Shown: positions 1 to 12,505, counted from the first letter of the stretch. The stretch is 64,000 bases of DNA from Aquanectria penicillioides (GCA_003415625.1 PYIU01000006.1:2914001-2978000), one strand, 5' to 3'. The notes: generated by a model from the sequence alone, not told the origin. Numbers and translations are program-made.

Positions 1-1232
1 TTATAGAATTAAGCCTTATTAACTATAAAGACTATTAGCTTTAGGATATAAAAGTTAATATATATACTATTAATAACTTTAAATAGTTTAAAGAAAATAA
101 ATAGTATAAATTTAATAAGATAATATTAATTTTTATAGATAAAGGCATTATATATTTTATAGCTATAAAAATAATAATAATTATATTATTTATAAAAGAA
201 AAGAGAATAAAAACTATAATACTTAAAAATATAGTTTTTATTAAAAACTTTCTATTAAATATAATCTTTAGTAAAAAAGTCTATTTTTTTAATAGCTATA
301 TAATTAAGAATAAGATCTTTAATAGTAATAATAAGATTTTTGCAACTTTTAATATTTTTAATTAAAGGTTTTTACTTAAAGTAATAAAAAGTATAATAAA
401 TTATTACTTTACTTTTAAAATTATATTAATATAAATAGAATAGTTTAAAGCAAAAATATAATATTAAAGACTTATTTATATAGATTAAAAGGCCTTTAAC
501 TATATCTTTAAAGTTATAAAAGGTAGGCTTAATAATTATAAGCTATTTAATATACTTTATAAAAACTATAAGCTTATTAAAAGTATAAAGTTTTTATTAA
601 AGATATTATAAAAAAGAGTAAATTATATATTTAACCTTTTTTATATAGACCTTATAGAGTTAAGTCTATATATATATAATAGAAAGGGGTATTTTAAGCT
701 TATAATTAATAATAAAAGCTATTACTTTTATAGTAAATTGCTTTAAAAAAAGGCAATATTGCTATTTTAATAAAAAAAGATCTATAAGTATTTAAAACTA
801 TTATAGCCTATAGTTTACTTTAAAAGATATAGTTTAATAGTAATTATAAATTTATTTATAAAAAGATTAATAAACTTCTCTTAAAGATAAAGATCTTTAT
901 AATTATTATATTACTTTATAATTATAAATAAAATAGCTTTATTAAATAGGCAAACTATATAATATAAAAGAAAGTAAAAAGTATAAAAATATTTATAAAT
1001 ATCCCTTTTAAACTATAAAAAATATTATTTTTATAGTTATATATATTATTAATATTATAATAATAAAGATATTAAATTAAAAGACTCTTTATAAAGTTTA
1101 CTTTATAGATTTAATTTTAAAAAAGAAATATATATTAAGTATTAAATATCTATAGATTTTAAAGTTAAAGGCATTTATTTATATTAAATAGCAAAAGTAT
1201 AATAAATTAAAGAATATACTGCCTTATAGTTA
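1..1232 (+). pseudogene. Ty1/copia pol remnant, protease to integrase part (copia-2, 5' piece)
   Basis: This is the decayed pol region of a copia-type LTR retrotransposon, entering from outside the window. In one plus-strand frame the region around 636-745 reads FYIDLIELSLYIYNRKGYF and continues with NNKSYYFYSKLL. That is the mutated start of the copia integrase core, where families typically have a hydrophobic-D-GP stretch followed by D(D)YSRY. The residues upstream (about 560-630) match the position of the GAG-pre-integrase zinc region, with K/C-rich spacing but the cysteines lost. In-frame TAA/TAG codons sit where Gln would be expected, which fits RIP. The reading stops at the Helitron 5' block. 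A copia RT in the same orientation begins right after the Helitron pair at 27,956, so I infer one element split by that insertion. The family assignment is firm; the joining is likely. Confidence 0.72.
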
Positions 1233-1308
1233 AACAGAAGGAGACATATAAATCGCTTATAGCAAGCTACCTTCTTATTATATATTATAAATGCTCTTTA
1301 AAGAACTT
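1233..1308 (+). repeat. Helitron 5' terminal block (copy 1 of 2)
   Basis: This 76-bp segment starts AACAGAAGGAGAC and ends GCTCTTTAAAGAACTT. It recurs at 31,120-31,196, where it is almost un-mutated. The sequences on either side differ between the two sites (copia upstream here, LINE upstream there), so the block is the end of a mobile element. Its last 16 bases are the reverse complement of the Helitron 3' terminus. Confidence 0.7.
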
Positions 1309-4300
1309 AATTAAAATAAGTAAAATAATAATATATATAAAAGCTTTACTATTCTATACTATTATAAAGAAAAGAAATATAGTCAATAGATAAATCATTT
1401 AATAATCTCTTTTTTTCTCTTTTTTACCTTAAGTAATATTTACTATCTTTAGTAATAAAACTAAAGTATTTTAAATAGGTGTTTTTAGATCTCTATATTA
1501 AATGCCTTAAATATCTTTATTATTAAATTCTTCTTTATCTTTATATTATTTCTTATTATAATTAAATATTTTAATTATATTTTCTTAATTTATAGTAAAT
1601 TAGGTTTTATTTATTATAGATTGTCTTTTATTAGCATTAAACTAATCTTAATTAATAGTTAATTAAGTCTTAATAAAAAAAATTTTATTTATACTAAAAG
1701 TAAATTAACTTCTATTAATAAATTAACTTTTACTTATAGTAAATTAGCTTTTAATAGAAATAGATCAGCTTTTAATAAAAATAAATTAAATTTCTATAAA
1801 AATAAATTAAGTTTTATTAATAGTAAATAAATTATTAATTAAAGTAAATTAAATATTATTAATAATAAACTAAAATTGCAATTATTTAATAAAGACTTAA
1901 ATATAAAGCATATTTAAATATTATTTTTTACTAAAACAATTATTATAGTTAATATTATTTAATATATTAATAAAGTTAAATGCATTAATGCTATTTAATG
2001 CATTTTATATTATATATATTATTTATATTATCTATTATTATTTCTATATAATAGATATTTCCTTAAGCTTTAGGCTAATTCTATTAATAAAAACTAAATA
2101 TTATAAAGGCATTAAGGTAATATAATTAATAAAGGTATAATAGATTATCTTTTACTTAATTAAATTTATTAATATTAAGGTTTAAGGAATAAATTTCTAT
2201 TTTATTAAAAATATAAATATTTTTAATATTAATATTAATAATAGTAATATTGCTATATTATATTTAAGGGTTATTAATATATTAATAATATAAAAAGTAG
2301 TAAAGTACTTTATATAGTTTATAATAGCTCCTATAGAAATAAAAGGTCTTCTTTTTATTAATAATATATACTATTATTATAAAGTTAAATAGGCTATTAT
2401 AGTTAATAACTATATTTAGCTATTTAAGATTATAATTAAAATAAAGTCTTTTAAAAGTAAGGGTAGTTTTTTTATTAAGAAGTGGTCTAAAAGCCCTATA
2501 ATTAAGCTAATATAATAAAAGCCTATATTTAGTTTAAATAGTAAAGTTAGGCTTTAAAGCATTTAAAAATAGTATATAAAATAAGCATTAATATCTATAG
2601 GAATAAAAATAAAGATTTAAAAGATATAGGCGCCTTTATATAGTAGTTCTAATGCCTTAATAGGCATTATATAGTTAAAGAGATTAATAAAACTATAGCA
2701 TTAAAGTTCCTTATTTAAAAAGCCTTAAAGAAAGAACTTTTTAAAAAGTATAATTACTAAACTAGCAATAATATTAATAAAGCTAATAATAGAGTTTTTA
2801 AAGAAAGATAGCTTATTTAGTTTTAATAAATATAGTTTAATACTATTTATATAGTATATTAATTTTTTATAGTTTTAAGTTTTAAGTTAAAAAGATATTA
2901 TCTATTAATAGTATTTATAATTTTAAACTAATAATATTAATATAGTAAAATTTAGGATTTTATATTTATCTTTTAACTAAAAGTTTAATTCTTTTAATAG
3001 AGTATTTAGTTATTTAACTTTTTATATAAATGCAAAAGGATATAAAATACTATTTATTAAATACTAAAAATATTTTTATTTATTTAAGTAAAAAGTTCTA
3101 TTAAATATTAAAAGGTTAATGCTAAATATAAGTATTAATAGTTTATTTTCTTTATCTTAAAGAAATTATATATATTTTATATAAACTATATTAATTAAGG
3201 GATATATATTTAGCTAATAGTATTATAGTTTATATTATTTATATATTATTAGTTTTAAAGAAGTTTAATTAGTTCTTTAATATATATTAAATATAATACT
3301 AAAAATAGATTATTTCTATATCCTTTTTATAATATTTAAGGCTTATAGATTTTAATAATTATAATTTTATTTATATTTAAATATTTAAAAGATTCTTAAA
3401 AAAATAAAAAAAAAGGGATTTCTTAAGGATAGTTAAAAGATTAATTAAAATAAAGGTTAAAGTAAAAGTTAAGATAAGGGTTAGAATAAAGGCTAAAGAG
3501 ATAGTTTAAGCAATAGTTAGAGTAATAGTTAAAAAGTTAATTAAAGGGGTTATTTAAAAGATAGTTGCAATAATATTGTATATATATATAAGTGCAAGTA
3601 TATAAAAGTATATATATAAATATAAGTATATATAAATATTAGGGTTTTAAATAGTATATATAGATAGATATATTAATAGGTTTATTTAATAAAGAATAAA
3701 TTAAAATTAAGCTATAATTTATAAATAGAATAATAGATATAAAAAGAAATAGATAAATAAAGAATTAAATAGATATTATAAGCTAAAAGGAATAAATTTA
3801 TTTATCTTTTTATTTATAAGATTTTATTATATAGAGTTATAATAGTTATTAATTTATATTTTTAATTAGCATTAAAATAGTAACTATCTCTACCTTTATT
3901 ATATACTTAAGTATAAAGTAAAGGTCTTAAATAAAATAGCAATAATGCAATTATAATAGGGCATTATTGCTTAAGTATAGATTAGGTTTAAATTAATAGA
4001 AGGTTCTTAATATATCTATATTAATAAAAGTATAATATTAATAATAAAGGTATATTTCTATAAATATAATTAAGGATTAATAGAAGGATAGAAAGCTTAA
4101 CTAAAGTAATTATTATATTTTAAAATGTATTTAATATTAATTATTAATTTTTAAAATTATAAAATATATATTAATAGTTATTAAAAAAGCAAATATATAA
4201 AATATTATATAAAATTGCCTATAAATTTAATTATAGTAAAGAATATAAAGTATATATAAATTATTATAATTAGTATTTTTTTATTATTTTAATAAAAATA

Positions 4301-5925
4301 TTTAAATAAATCTATATATATATATATAAGTATAAGCAAGTATATATAGATATATATAGTAGTGCTAGTATACTTATGCATTTATAGTATATAAAGATAT
4401 AATAATAGGTATTAGCAATAGATTTAATATAGTCTTAAAGTATAATAAAAAAGAAAGAGATATATATATAAAGAGAGAAAGAGAGATATATAATATCTAT
4501 TTACTAAAATTATTATAGATTTTAATTCTTTTATTAATATAGAGAGCAGTAGATTTAATAAATTAGCTTAAAGTATATAAGATCCTTTTAGGTTTATTTA
4601 AAACTATTATATATAGTAAATATAAAAGGGGTTTAGTAGTAATTATTTATTTAAAATTAGTAATTTATTTAATTATTTTAATTATATAATTTAAAAATAT
4701 AAAGATAAAGTATTAAGCAATTTTAATTAATAGATATTTTAGCTTAAGCTTAATTTATAAAGCATTATATTTAATTAATTAAATTAATAAATCTTAAATA
4801 CTTTTATTACTTTATTATTTAGCTATATAATATAGTATATTAAAAAAGTATTAACTTAAGTAAAATTAACTCTATCTATTAGCTTAAATACTCTATTAAT
4901 AAGTAAAGATTAAGCTTATATAGCTACTATATTAATAATTAATAATAAGAATAATAGCAAGAGTATATATTAAAATATTCTTTTATTAATAAAATTAAGT
5001 ATTATAGTATTAAATCTAAAATAAAGAATAAAGATATAATAGTAAGGCACTTTAAAGGCAGTTTTATAGCTTTAAAAAGGGTTATTATTAAAGTTATATC
5101 TTAATGCTATTAATAGTGCTTTAGGTAATATAGGCATTAAAGAACTAATATTATTTAAAGCTACTATTATTAGCGCTTTTAGGCTAAAAAAGTAAAAATC
5201 TTTTAAAGTATTAATTTTATATTTAAGCTAAAGCTAAAAGTAGAGTTAATAGAAAAGATCTTAAAGAGATTAATATAGTAAAGTTTATAATTAAATTTAA
5301 TTTACTTAAACTAAATTTAATTAATTTTAGCTTATTTAACTTTAATTAAATTATATTTAAATAGATAAAAGCTATTATTTAATAAATTAATATTAAATTC
5401 TTTCTTTTTATAAAATAAATATAAATAAATTAAATTATAATATATTTAATATAATTAATTAATTTAATTAAAAGTTTATAGAAAATAAATAAGCATTTAA
5501 TAAGCTTAATTAATATATATCTATTTCTTAAAGTAAAAAAGTATTAATAGTATAGAACTTCTATTATATACTTTATAATAAAACTATAATGCTAATATAA
5601 ATATATAAGATATATTATTATAAGTTCTTTAAAGTTAAACTAAAGGAGATTTAATAGGCTATTTAAATAAAGCAAAAAATAAATAATATATTATAGTTTA
5701 GCTATATATTATTTTTTTATTTTATATACTTTCCTTTAAGCTAGCTAATTATAGCTTATAAAAATAGCTTTATTTAATTTAAAAAGTATAAATTAACTAT
5801 AGTTAGTTAAGTTTACTAGCAGTTAAATTATAACTATATATATTTAAAGGAACTTTAAGACCTATTATTAATAAAGAAAAAGTTAATTGCATTAAATATT
5901 TACTTTAAGTAAATTGCGCAATATA
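1309..5925. other. AT-rich 5' portion of Helitron alpha, no identified gene
   Basis: No recognisable protein domain. A plus-strand reading frame can be followed at roughly 2,350-3,400 with stops mostly at TAA/TAG (possible former Gln codons), rich in Lys, Ser, Leu and Ile. It matches nothing I know. At 3,430-3,560 there is a purine-rich run of degenerate 12-18-bp repeats (variants of AAAGGTTAAAGTAAAAG and AATAGTTAGAG). Around 4,440-4,490 there is a purine run of GA/TA repeats. The segment may hold a second Helitron ORF, captured sequence or 5' untranslated DNA; I cannot tell which. Confidence 0.4.
1655..1880. repeat. Degenerate 20-24-bp tandem repeat
   Basis: Variants of a unit close to TAAATTAACTTTTATTAATAG are repeated about ten times with many substitutions (for example at 1,700, 1,735, 1,765, 1,795 and 1,810). 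The divergence agrees with an old minisatellite that decayed by RIP. Confidence 0.55.
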
Positions 5926-8900
5926 ATATAACTACTAGCAGTAATAATAGTAATAGCTAATAAGGAGAGAGGAAGATATAGTATAAAAAGTATATTAAAG
6001 GTTTTATTTCTATCTTTTTAAATAATATCTAAAATATAGCAATAAGGGTGCTTCTATATTTATTTATTAAAGCACTTAATTAAGTTTATATTTTATAGTA
6101 TAGGCCTTATTAATTAAAGCTATAGAATCTTTTAAAATTGCTATTAATATAAAGATAGAAAGTAAAAAGAGCTTTAATATAGTTAAAGAGAAATAACTAG
6201 CACTATAAAGACATTAAGATTAATATTAAAAAGATAAATAGCTAAAAGGCACTAAAGTATAGTATTCTTAATATTATCTATTAATTAATAAGGTATAAAG
6301 AGCTATTTAAAATTAAATAAATGCAAAAAGTATATATAGTGCCTATAAGTAATTAAGGCTTAAATGCTAAAGTAAGGCCTATTAATATTTAAGATATTTT
6401 TTTAAGTTATATAAAGTAAATAAAGTTAGTTTTAATAAAGATAAAAATAATAGTAATAGCAGTAATAGTAATAGTAATAGTAATAGTAATAATAAGCTAA
6501 ATATATATAAAAGAGAGATAAATAGTAATAATCTTAATAATAGTAATTATAGCAATATATTAATATTAATAAATAATAATAGTTAGAAAAATAATAAAAA
6601 GGAATTAATAAAAAAGATTGTTTTATTAAGAATATTTAATTTTAATTTAGCGCTAAAAGCAATTAATATTAAAAAGTTATAGTTTCTTTATAATACTTTA
6701 GGCATTAACCTAAAAGAAAGAAAGGCAAATAAATAAAGACCTAATAAAGAAATTAAAATAAATACAATTAATATAAATACAATTAATATACCTTTAGTAG
6801 ATTATTAAGTTCTATTTATAGATTTAGTAAATATTTAATAAATACTAAAATTAAAACTATATATTTATATTATTTATAGGGCCTAATTTATTAATTTCTA
6901 AAACCTATAGTTTTTTCTAAAAGCTTTTCTAACTATATTTCCTTATAGATTTAATAAGCTATTATTTAAATAGAAAAGGTACTATAAAAGGCAAAAGTAA
7001 AAAAAGAGTAAAAAGGAAGCTAAAAAAGTATAAATAGTATAGATAATAAATAGGTAGGCAGAAGTAAATAGCAATAGTAAGGCATATAGAGCATATAGCA
7101 TTTATTGCAATCTATATCCCTTTTAGTTATTAATAGCTCTTAAACTAAATCTTAATTTAAATATAGTAGCAATAATAGCTTTTAGAATAAAAATAACAAT
7201 AATAGCAATAATAATAGCAATAATAATAGTAATAATTAAAATAGCAATATAAAAGCTACTTTTATATCTTAAGACTTAATATTAAAGATATAAATAAAGA
7301 TAATTCTCTATTAATATAGTAATTATACTATATGCTATTAGATATTTTCTTTTTTAGTTTTTAATATAATAGTGCAATTATAGAATTAAAGAGTAAGTAT
7401 AATAAGTATAAAAAAGGGCTCCTTTTAAAAGGTTAAATAGCTATTAAAGAAGATAATAGCTAAAAGAATAAAAGCAGCTAAAATTAACCTTAAGAAGTAT
7501 AAAATAATAGAGAATAAATATATAAAGGAGCTAATTTAGTTTATTTTAATTTATAGTTTTTAGTAATTTATATTTTATAAGTTTTAATTAAATATATAAT
7601 AAAAGATTAAATTATTAATTATTAAATATAGTCTTTTAGTAATTTAATTTACTATTAATTTAAATAATATTATAAACTTTATTAAGCTATAGCTTATAGA
7701 ATATTAGTAGTATAATAAGAATATTATTAAGCTATTTTTAGCTAGTTTTAATAATAGTAAGAAAAGAAAGTATTTATTAATATTAGACTTAATAAGTTTA
7801 GCTATTTACTTTTATTATAAGTTATTTTTATTTTTAAAGCATTATATTAAGATTAGCAAAAAGTTAGTTTTTAGTTAAATAAGTTACTATTTTATTGCTA
7901 TTAAAACTAATTAATATAGCTTACTTTATATATATAGTTTAATTTAGCTATATAAAAGTATAAACCTTAGCTTGCTTTTTAATATAAATAGAAATAATCT
8001 TTTAAAAAGCAATAAGGTATATTAAAAGGATATTATTTAATATTTAAAATAGCTATAAATAGCAGTAAATTGCATAAAGGAGATAAAGACTGCTATAATA
8101 AAGATAATAGCAATAGCAATAATAATGCTAATAGGTTTTAAAACAATAATCTTAGCTAAATTGCATATTTTATTAATATTATTTAAATAGCAGCTAGCAG
8201 CAATTAAATTACAATAGGATTAAAGGAGCTAGCTTTAATGCTTTGCAATTTTATTAGGCTTTAAGGCATAATAGAAAGAGAAAAGAAGAGTAAAGATCTA
8301 AAGGAAGGTATTAAACAGTAAGGGAAAAAAGGGAGGGAAGATTTAATATTTATAGAAAATAGCAATACTAATAGCAGCTAGACTCAAGTGCTTAATTTAA
8401 GTAAAATTATAGCTATTAAGGCTTAGCAATTAAAGCTATTAAAAGCAATAGAGTATTAAATCTAAAGTATATAAAAGGTAGATAAAAGAAAAGAAAAAAG
8501 AGAAGAAGGCGCTAAAATAGCAGTAAAAGCAATAAAAAAAGCAATATTATTATTATTATATAATCCTATAGTTATAGTTAAGTAAGCATTTATATTTATA
8601 GTTATAACCTTTAGGATAAATATTACTTTATAGTTTATATTTAATAAGCAATAAGCTATTGCCTTTCTATTAATCTATTAGTATATTTAGTTTATAGAAA
8701 GTAATAATAATACTATTAGCAGTTTTAATATTAAAGGGAATAAATGCCTTTAGCAATTATATTAGTTCTTTAGCAGCAAGAGCAATATAAATAAGTTTTA
8801 AGTAATTAAGGCAATAATAGAGCTTTTTATTAAATAAGGTATATTACATTAGCTATTAGTAATTACTATATTAGGTATAATAGCAGTAAGTATTAATAGT

Positions 8901-9931
8901 ATTACTATCTATTTAGCTTATAGCCTTATTATTAATAGGTCTTTATTATTATTATAATAAAACTATAGTATAATAAGCAAAAGGTTAATTAACTAGTAAT
9001 AGATAGTAAGTAAATCTATATAGGCATTATAGAAAAATAAATAGATGCTTATTATTAATAAAATTAATATACTTAAGGCTAATATATTATTAAAAATTAA
9101 TAATAAGCTTTATTATTTAATTAAGTGCTTTAATAAAAGCTTTAAAGGTATCTTTATTATTTTATTTTATAGTAACTTTTATTAGTTTAGGCTAATTATA
9201 AATAAAATGTTTTTATTAAATAGCAATAAATTTCTATAAAATTAAAATAAAAACCTATATAAATAGAACTATAATAAATATATATATTATAGAAAAAGTT
9301 TATAATAATAATAATACTTAAAGAGTAAATCTATATTGCTAAAAACCTTAAGCTACTTGCTTTATTGCATTATATTTATATAAGGACTTAAGATTATATT
9401 AATATTAATATATTTAATAGCTATTGCTTTTAACTAAAGCATAAGATTCTATAGAAGATAGATATCTCTATAGTTATACTGCTAAACTAAAACTATTAGA
9501 ACCTTAATATAAAAATAGCCTTAGCCTTTTAAAGGTATATATAAAAGCTATTATATATTTTTCTATTTAAGTATATTTAAATAAAAAGCAGCTATAATTA
9601 TTCTATATAAATAAAGGCAATTATAATTTTAAATTTAAGCAATAATAATAAGATCTTTATATTAGCTATATTTATATATATCCTTAATATATTAATAGTA
9701 ATAATAAAGAATAAGCATTAAGGCCTTAAGGTAATTAATAGTATAAGCTATATAGCTATTTATATTATAATTAATCTAAAGTATGCCTTTTAGAATAAAA
9801 GGTTTGCCTTTTAGAACAAAAGGTTTTTATACCCCCAACCCCACTCTTCTTGCTCTCTCTCTATTGATTCTTTTGGCCCACTATTCGCCTTATTTGGACT
9901 CTCACGTGAAATTCATGTGATTTAGTGTCTT

Positions 9932-10014
9932 CTTCTCTAGTTCATTCTCTAGTTCATTCTCTAGTTCAATTCTCTAGTTCAATTCTCTAGTTCAATTCTC
10001 TAGTTCAATTCTCT
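9932..10014. repeat. 13-14-bp minisatellite (TCTCTAGTTCAAT)n
   Basis: Six to seven head-to-tail copies of TTCTCTAGTTCA(A)T, nearly identical to each other, inside the un-mutated insertion. The first copies lack one A, giving two phase variants. Confidence 0.9.
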
Positions 10015-10129
10015 GCTGGTTGTTTAATGCTCTAGCTCAATCCTTATACTGCCCCAGTTCTGCAAGCTAAAGGTACGGGGGCCCGCAGGGCCCACGTAAC
10101 CTTAGCTCCTCAATGGTTAGCTATTCTAA

Positions 10130-10172
10130 GGCGCAGGGTATGGGGGGCGCAACGCCCCCCATACCCTGCGCC
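10130..10172. other. Perfect 20-bp-arm hairpin, 3-nt loop
   Basis: Bases 10,130-10,149 are an exact reverse complement of 10,153-10,172, separated by CAA. The arms are GC-rich (GGCGCAGGG... and a G6/C6 run). No T-run follows, so a bacterial-type terminator is not suggested. It lies inside a eukaryotic MITE-like insertion, where it probably forms part of the element's internal fold. Confidence 0.95.
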
Positions 10173-11379
10173 GTTCATTCACTTGTTCCAAAAGGCTCTA
10201 ATATAAAACGGCATGCCTGCTGCTTGTTTTATTTTCTTGTTATAGCTAATAGATATTAAATAATATTATTATTTACTTTAGCCTTTTAGTAGCTATTATA
10301 CTATTAATAGACTTAATAAAGGGCTATAACCTTATAGGCCTGCCTAAAAGTATATTAATGCTAATGCTATTAAGTAAAAGGATTAATCTAATAATAAAGA
10401 AATAGCTATAGCAAAAGCATAAAGTATTATAAAGGGGTCTACTTTATACTATTGCCTTTATCTATATTAACTATAAAATATAAGGTTAAATGCTAATTAA
10501 AGCTAATCTTAAGCTTTATAGTAGCTATATAGTCTTAAGTAAAAATAATAGTAAAGAAAGAGAAGTTAGCGCTATAATGCAATTAAAGTGCAATTCCTAT
10601 AGCTTATATATATAGCTATTATAGTATTAATTACTAAATAATATTATATTATTAGTAAAGGTAAAAGAAAGGGATATAATTAGTAATATAATTCTATAAA
10701 ATATAGTAAAGGCTAAAGCTAAGCTTAATTAGCTAAGCAAAAAGATAGTAAATTAAGCCTATATATTAAAGTAATAAGTAAATTAATTAAGCTATAAGAT
10801 AATTATTATTATTATTATTACTATTATTAATAGTAGTAATAATAATAGAAATAATATAAAGAATATAAAAATAATTATTATAAAATAGCTTTTATATTTA
10901 TTTAAAATTTATAATAAAAGAATTATAGTTTTTTATATTATTTAAATTATATACTATATAAAACTTAAGGGTCCTTTTTTTTTTCTTTTTTAATTATTAA
11001 AGCTAAATATATATATAAAATATAAAGTAAAAAGCTAAAACTATAAAAAGCTATAAATATAAAGTATTAAAAAAGGCAATTAAATAAAATAATTTAAACT
11101 ATTAAAACCTTTAGCCTAATACTAAAAGTAGCTTAATATTTACTATTTATTAAAATAGAGATTGCCTATTTTAAGAGGCAAAAGGTTTACTATTTGTATT
11201 ATATAGTATTATATATATATAAACCCCTTAAAAGGCCTATTATATAATTTAATTTTAAATATTTCCTTAAAAGTTAAGACTCTATAATAATTAGCTAAAT
11301 AGATAAAAGGAAAGTTAGGTTATATAAAGTTATATAAGAATTATATAATATTTATGCTTTTTATTATATAATATTTATA

Positions 11380-11595
11380 TAACTTATATGCAATTTTTTA
11401 TCCCTAGCCTATAACCCTAGCCTACAATAACCCAACCGACCGACCGACCGACCAACCGCAGCCTCATAATAACGCACGCACACACACGCGCATAAAGGGG
11501 GAGAGAGAGGGGGGAGGGGGGGGGGGGGGGGGGTGAGTAGGGTAGTTAGAGCCGGCGCCAAATAGGTCTCTTTTAGAACAAGTTCTTTAAAGAGC
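11380..11595 (+). repeat. Helitron 3' terminus with hairpin (copy 1 of 3)
   Basis: A GC-rich, little-mutated segment: (CCGA)n near 11,436, a CA/CG run, a G-rich tract of about 18 Gs near 11,515-11,533, GCCGGCGCC, then the end CTCTTTTAGAAC-AA-GTTCTTTAAAGAG followed by C. The two arms at 11,568-11,579 and 11,582-11,594 pair with one mismatch and one bulge, giving the subterminal hairpin expected of Helitrons. The same end recurs at 27,955 and 43,359. An open frame on the opposite strand across this segment is just low-complexity Pro/Leu and not a gene. Confidence 0.8.
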
Positions 11596-11619
11596 ATAGC
11601 TTTTAAATTAAATCTAAAT

Positions 11620-12505
11620 TTAAATATAATAATAATAATAGCTTTTAAAATAAAAATAATAATAATAGTAATAATAATAGTAATAATAATAATAATAATT
11701 AAAATAGCAATATAAAAGCTACTTTTATATCTTAAGATTTAATATTAAAGATATAAATAAAGATAATTCTTTATTAATATAGTAAATATACTATATACTA
11801 TTAGATATTTTTATTTTAGTTTTTAATATAATAGTATAATTATAGAATTAAAGAGTAAATATAATAAATATAGAAAAGGGCTTCTTTTAAAAGATTAAGT
11901 AGCTATTGCAAGATATAATAGCTAAAAGAATAAAAATAGCTAAAATAGACCTTAAGAAGTATAGATTAATAAAGAATAAATATATAAAAGAGCTAAGCTA
12001 ATCTATTTTAATCTATAGTTTTTAGTAATCTATATTTTATAAATTTTAATTAAGTATATAATAAAAGATTAAATTATTAATTATTAAGTATAGTCTTTTA
12101 GTAATTTAATTTACTATTAATTTAAATAATATTATAAACTTTATTAAGCTATAGCTTATAGAATATTAATAATATAATAAAAATATTATTAAGCTATTTT
12201 TAGTTAATTTTAATAAAAATAAAAAAAAAGTATTTATTAATATTAAATCTAATAAATTTAGCTATTTACTTTTATTATAAATTATCTTTATTCTTAAAGT
12301 ATTATATTAAAATTAATAAAAAGTTAGTTTTTAATTAAATAAATTACTATTTTATTGCTATTAAAACTAATTAATATAGCTTACTTTATATATATAGTTT
12401 AATTTAGCTATATAAAAGTATAAACTTAAGCTTATTCTTTAGTATAAATAGAAATAATCTTTTAAAAAGCAATAAAGTATATTAAAAGAATATTATTTAA
12501 TATTT
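11620..12505 (+). pseudogene. Helitron Rep domain, RIP-inactivated (copy 2)
   Basis: Collinear with alpha 7,160-8,045 and more strongly mutated. The Rep motif block (SYYFIAIKTN then LYIYSLIQL) lies near 12,340-12,410. It begins with an Asn-rich stretch encoded by (AATAAT)n repeats at 11,645-11,700. The reading is cut at about 12,505 by an unrelated insertion and continues at about 14,347. It cannot be expressed. Confidence 0.7.

Larger units (their letters stand above)
9785..10236. mobile_element. Un-mutated 452-bp MITE-like insertion in the Helitron helicase
   Basis: Alignment with the second Helitron copy (26,545 region) shows the flanks join directly, so these 452 bp are an insertion. The segment has normal base composition with CpG sites, in sharp contrast to its surroundings. 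It starts GCCTTTTAGAATAAAAGG, repeats a variant GCCTTTTAGAACAAAAGG 23 bp later, and near its right side (10,175-10,193) has TTGTTCCAAAAGGC in reverse orientation, so it carries short terminal inverted repeats. It has no ORF of note. Inside are a minisatellite (9,932-10,014) and a long perfect hairpin (10,130-10,172). The TIR resembles that of the 10.4-kb element at 15,205-25,627, which could supply a transposase; that link is inference. About 43 bp beyond the right TIR are unexplained. Confidence 0.7.
5930..10800 (+). pseudogene. Helitron Rep-helicase protein, RIP-inactivated (copy 1)
   Basis: The rolling-circle replication initiator and PIF1-type helicase of Helitron alpha. One plus-strand frame can be followed from about 5,930 through an acidic, Ser/Asn-rich N-terminal part (6,420-6,560, poly Asn-Ser). 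The Helitron_like_N domain follows. Near 7,880-7,960 it reads SYYFIAIKTN, then LLYIYSLIQLY, the mutated form of the family's A-x-E-x-N-x-R-G-x-LH-x-H-x-LxWL motif (His changed to Tyr). From about 9,045 it reads MLIINKINIL and then IFIILFYSNFY, which correspond to the helicase Walker B (LIIDEISML) and the following GDFxQ motif. The C-terminal helicase part near 10,440-10,620 contains the pattern AFIYINYKIQG (family: AFAxTDYKxQG), then YIQL. The frame is crossed by many TAA/TAG codons and by the insertion at 9,785-10,236, so no protein is made. Confidence 0.78.
1233..11595 (+). mobile_element. Helitron alpha (autonomous type, RIP-degraded)
   Basis: A rolling-circle transposon of about 10.4 kb, or about 9.9 kb without the 452-bp insertion at 9,785. 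The 5' limit is set by a 76-bp block shared with a second Helitron at 31,120. The 3' limit is a GC-rich terminus ending in an imperfect hairpin, found again at 27,955 and 43,359. Between them a plus-strand coding region carries a Rep HUH-type motif near 7,880-7,960 and PIF1-family helicase motifs near 9,045-9,200 and 10,440-10,620. No target duplication is seen at the ends, as expected for Helitrons. The flanks on both sides of the Helitron pair read as copia pol. A family resemblance to the non-canonical Helitrons of Fusarium (Helitron2/helentron type, with complementary terminal motifs) is inferred from the 5' motif GCTCTTTAAAGAACTTG, which is the reverse complement of the 3' end. Confidence 0.75.

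Noticed and set aside
10130..10172. Rho-independent terminator
   Set aside because: There is no T-run after the stem and the context is eukaryotic transposon DNA.
11409..11597. 62-codon minus-strand frame with poly-Pro
   Set aside because: It lies over the Helitron 3' terminus; the G tract gives poly-Pro. Not conserved as a frame in the copies at 27,780 and 43,060, whose G-tract lengths differ.
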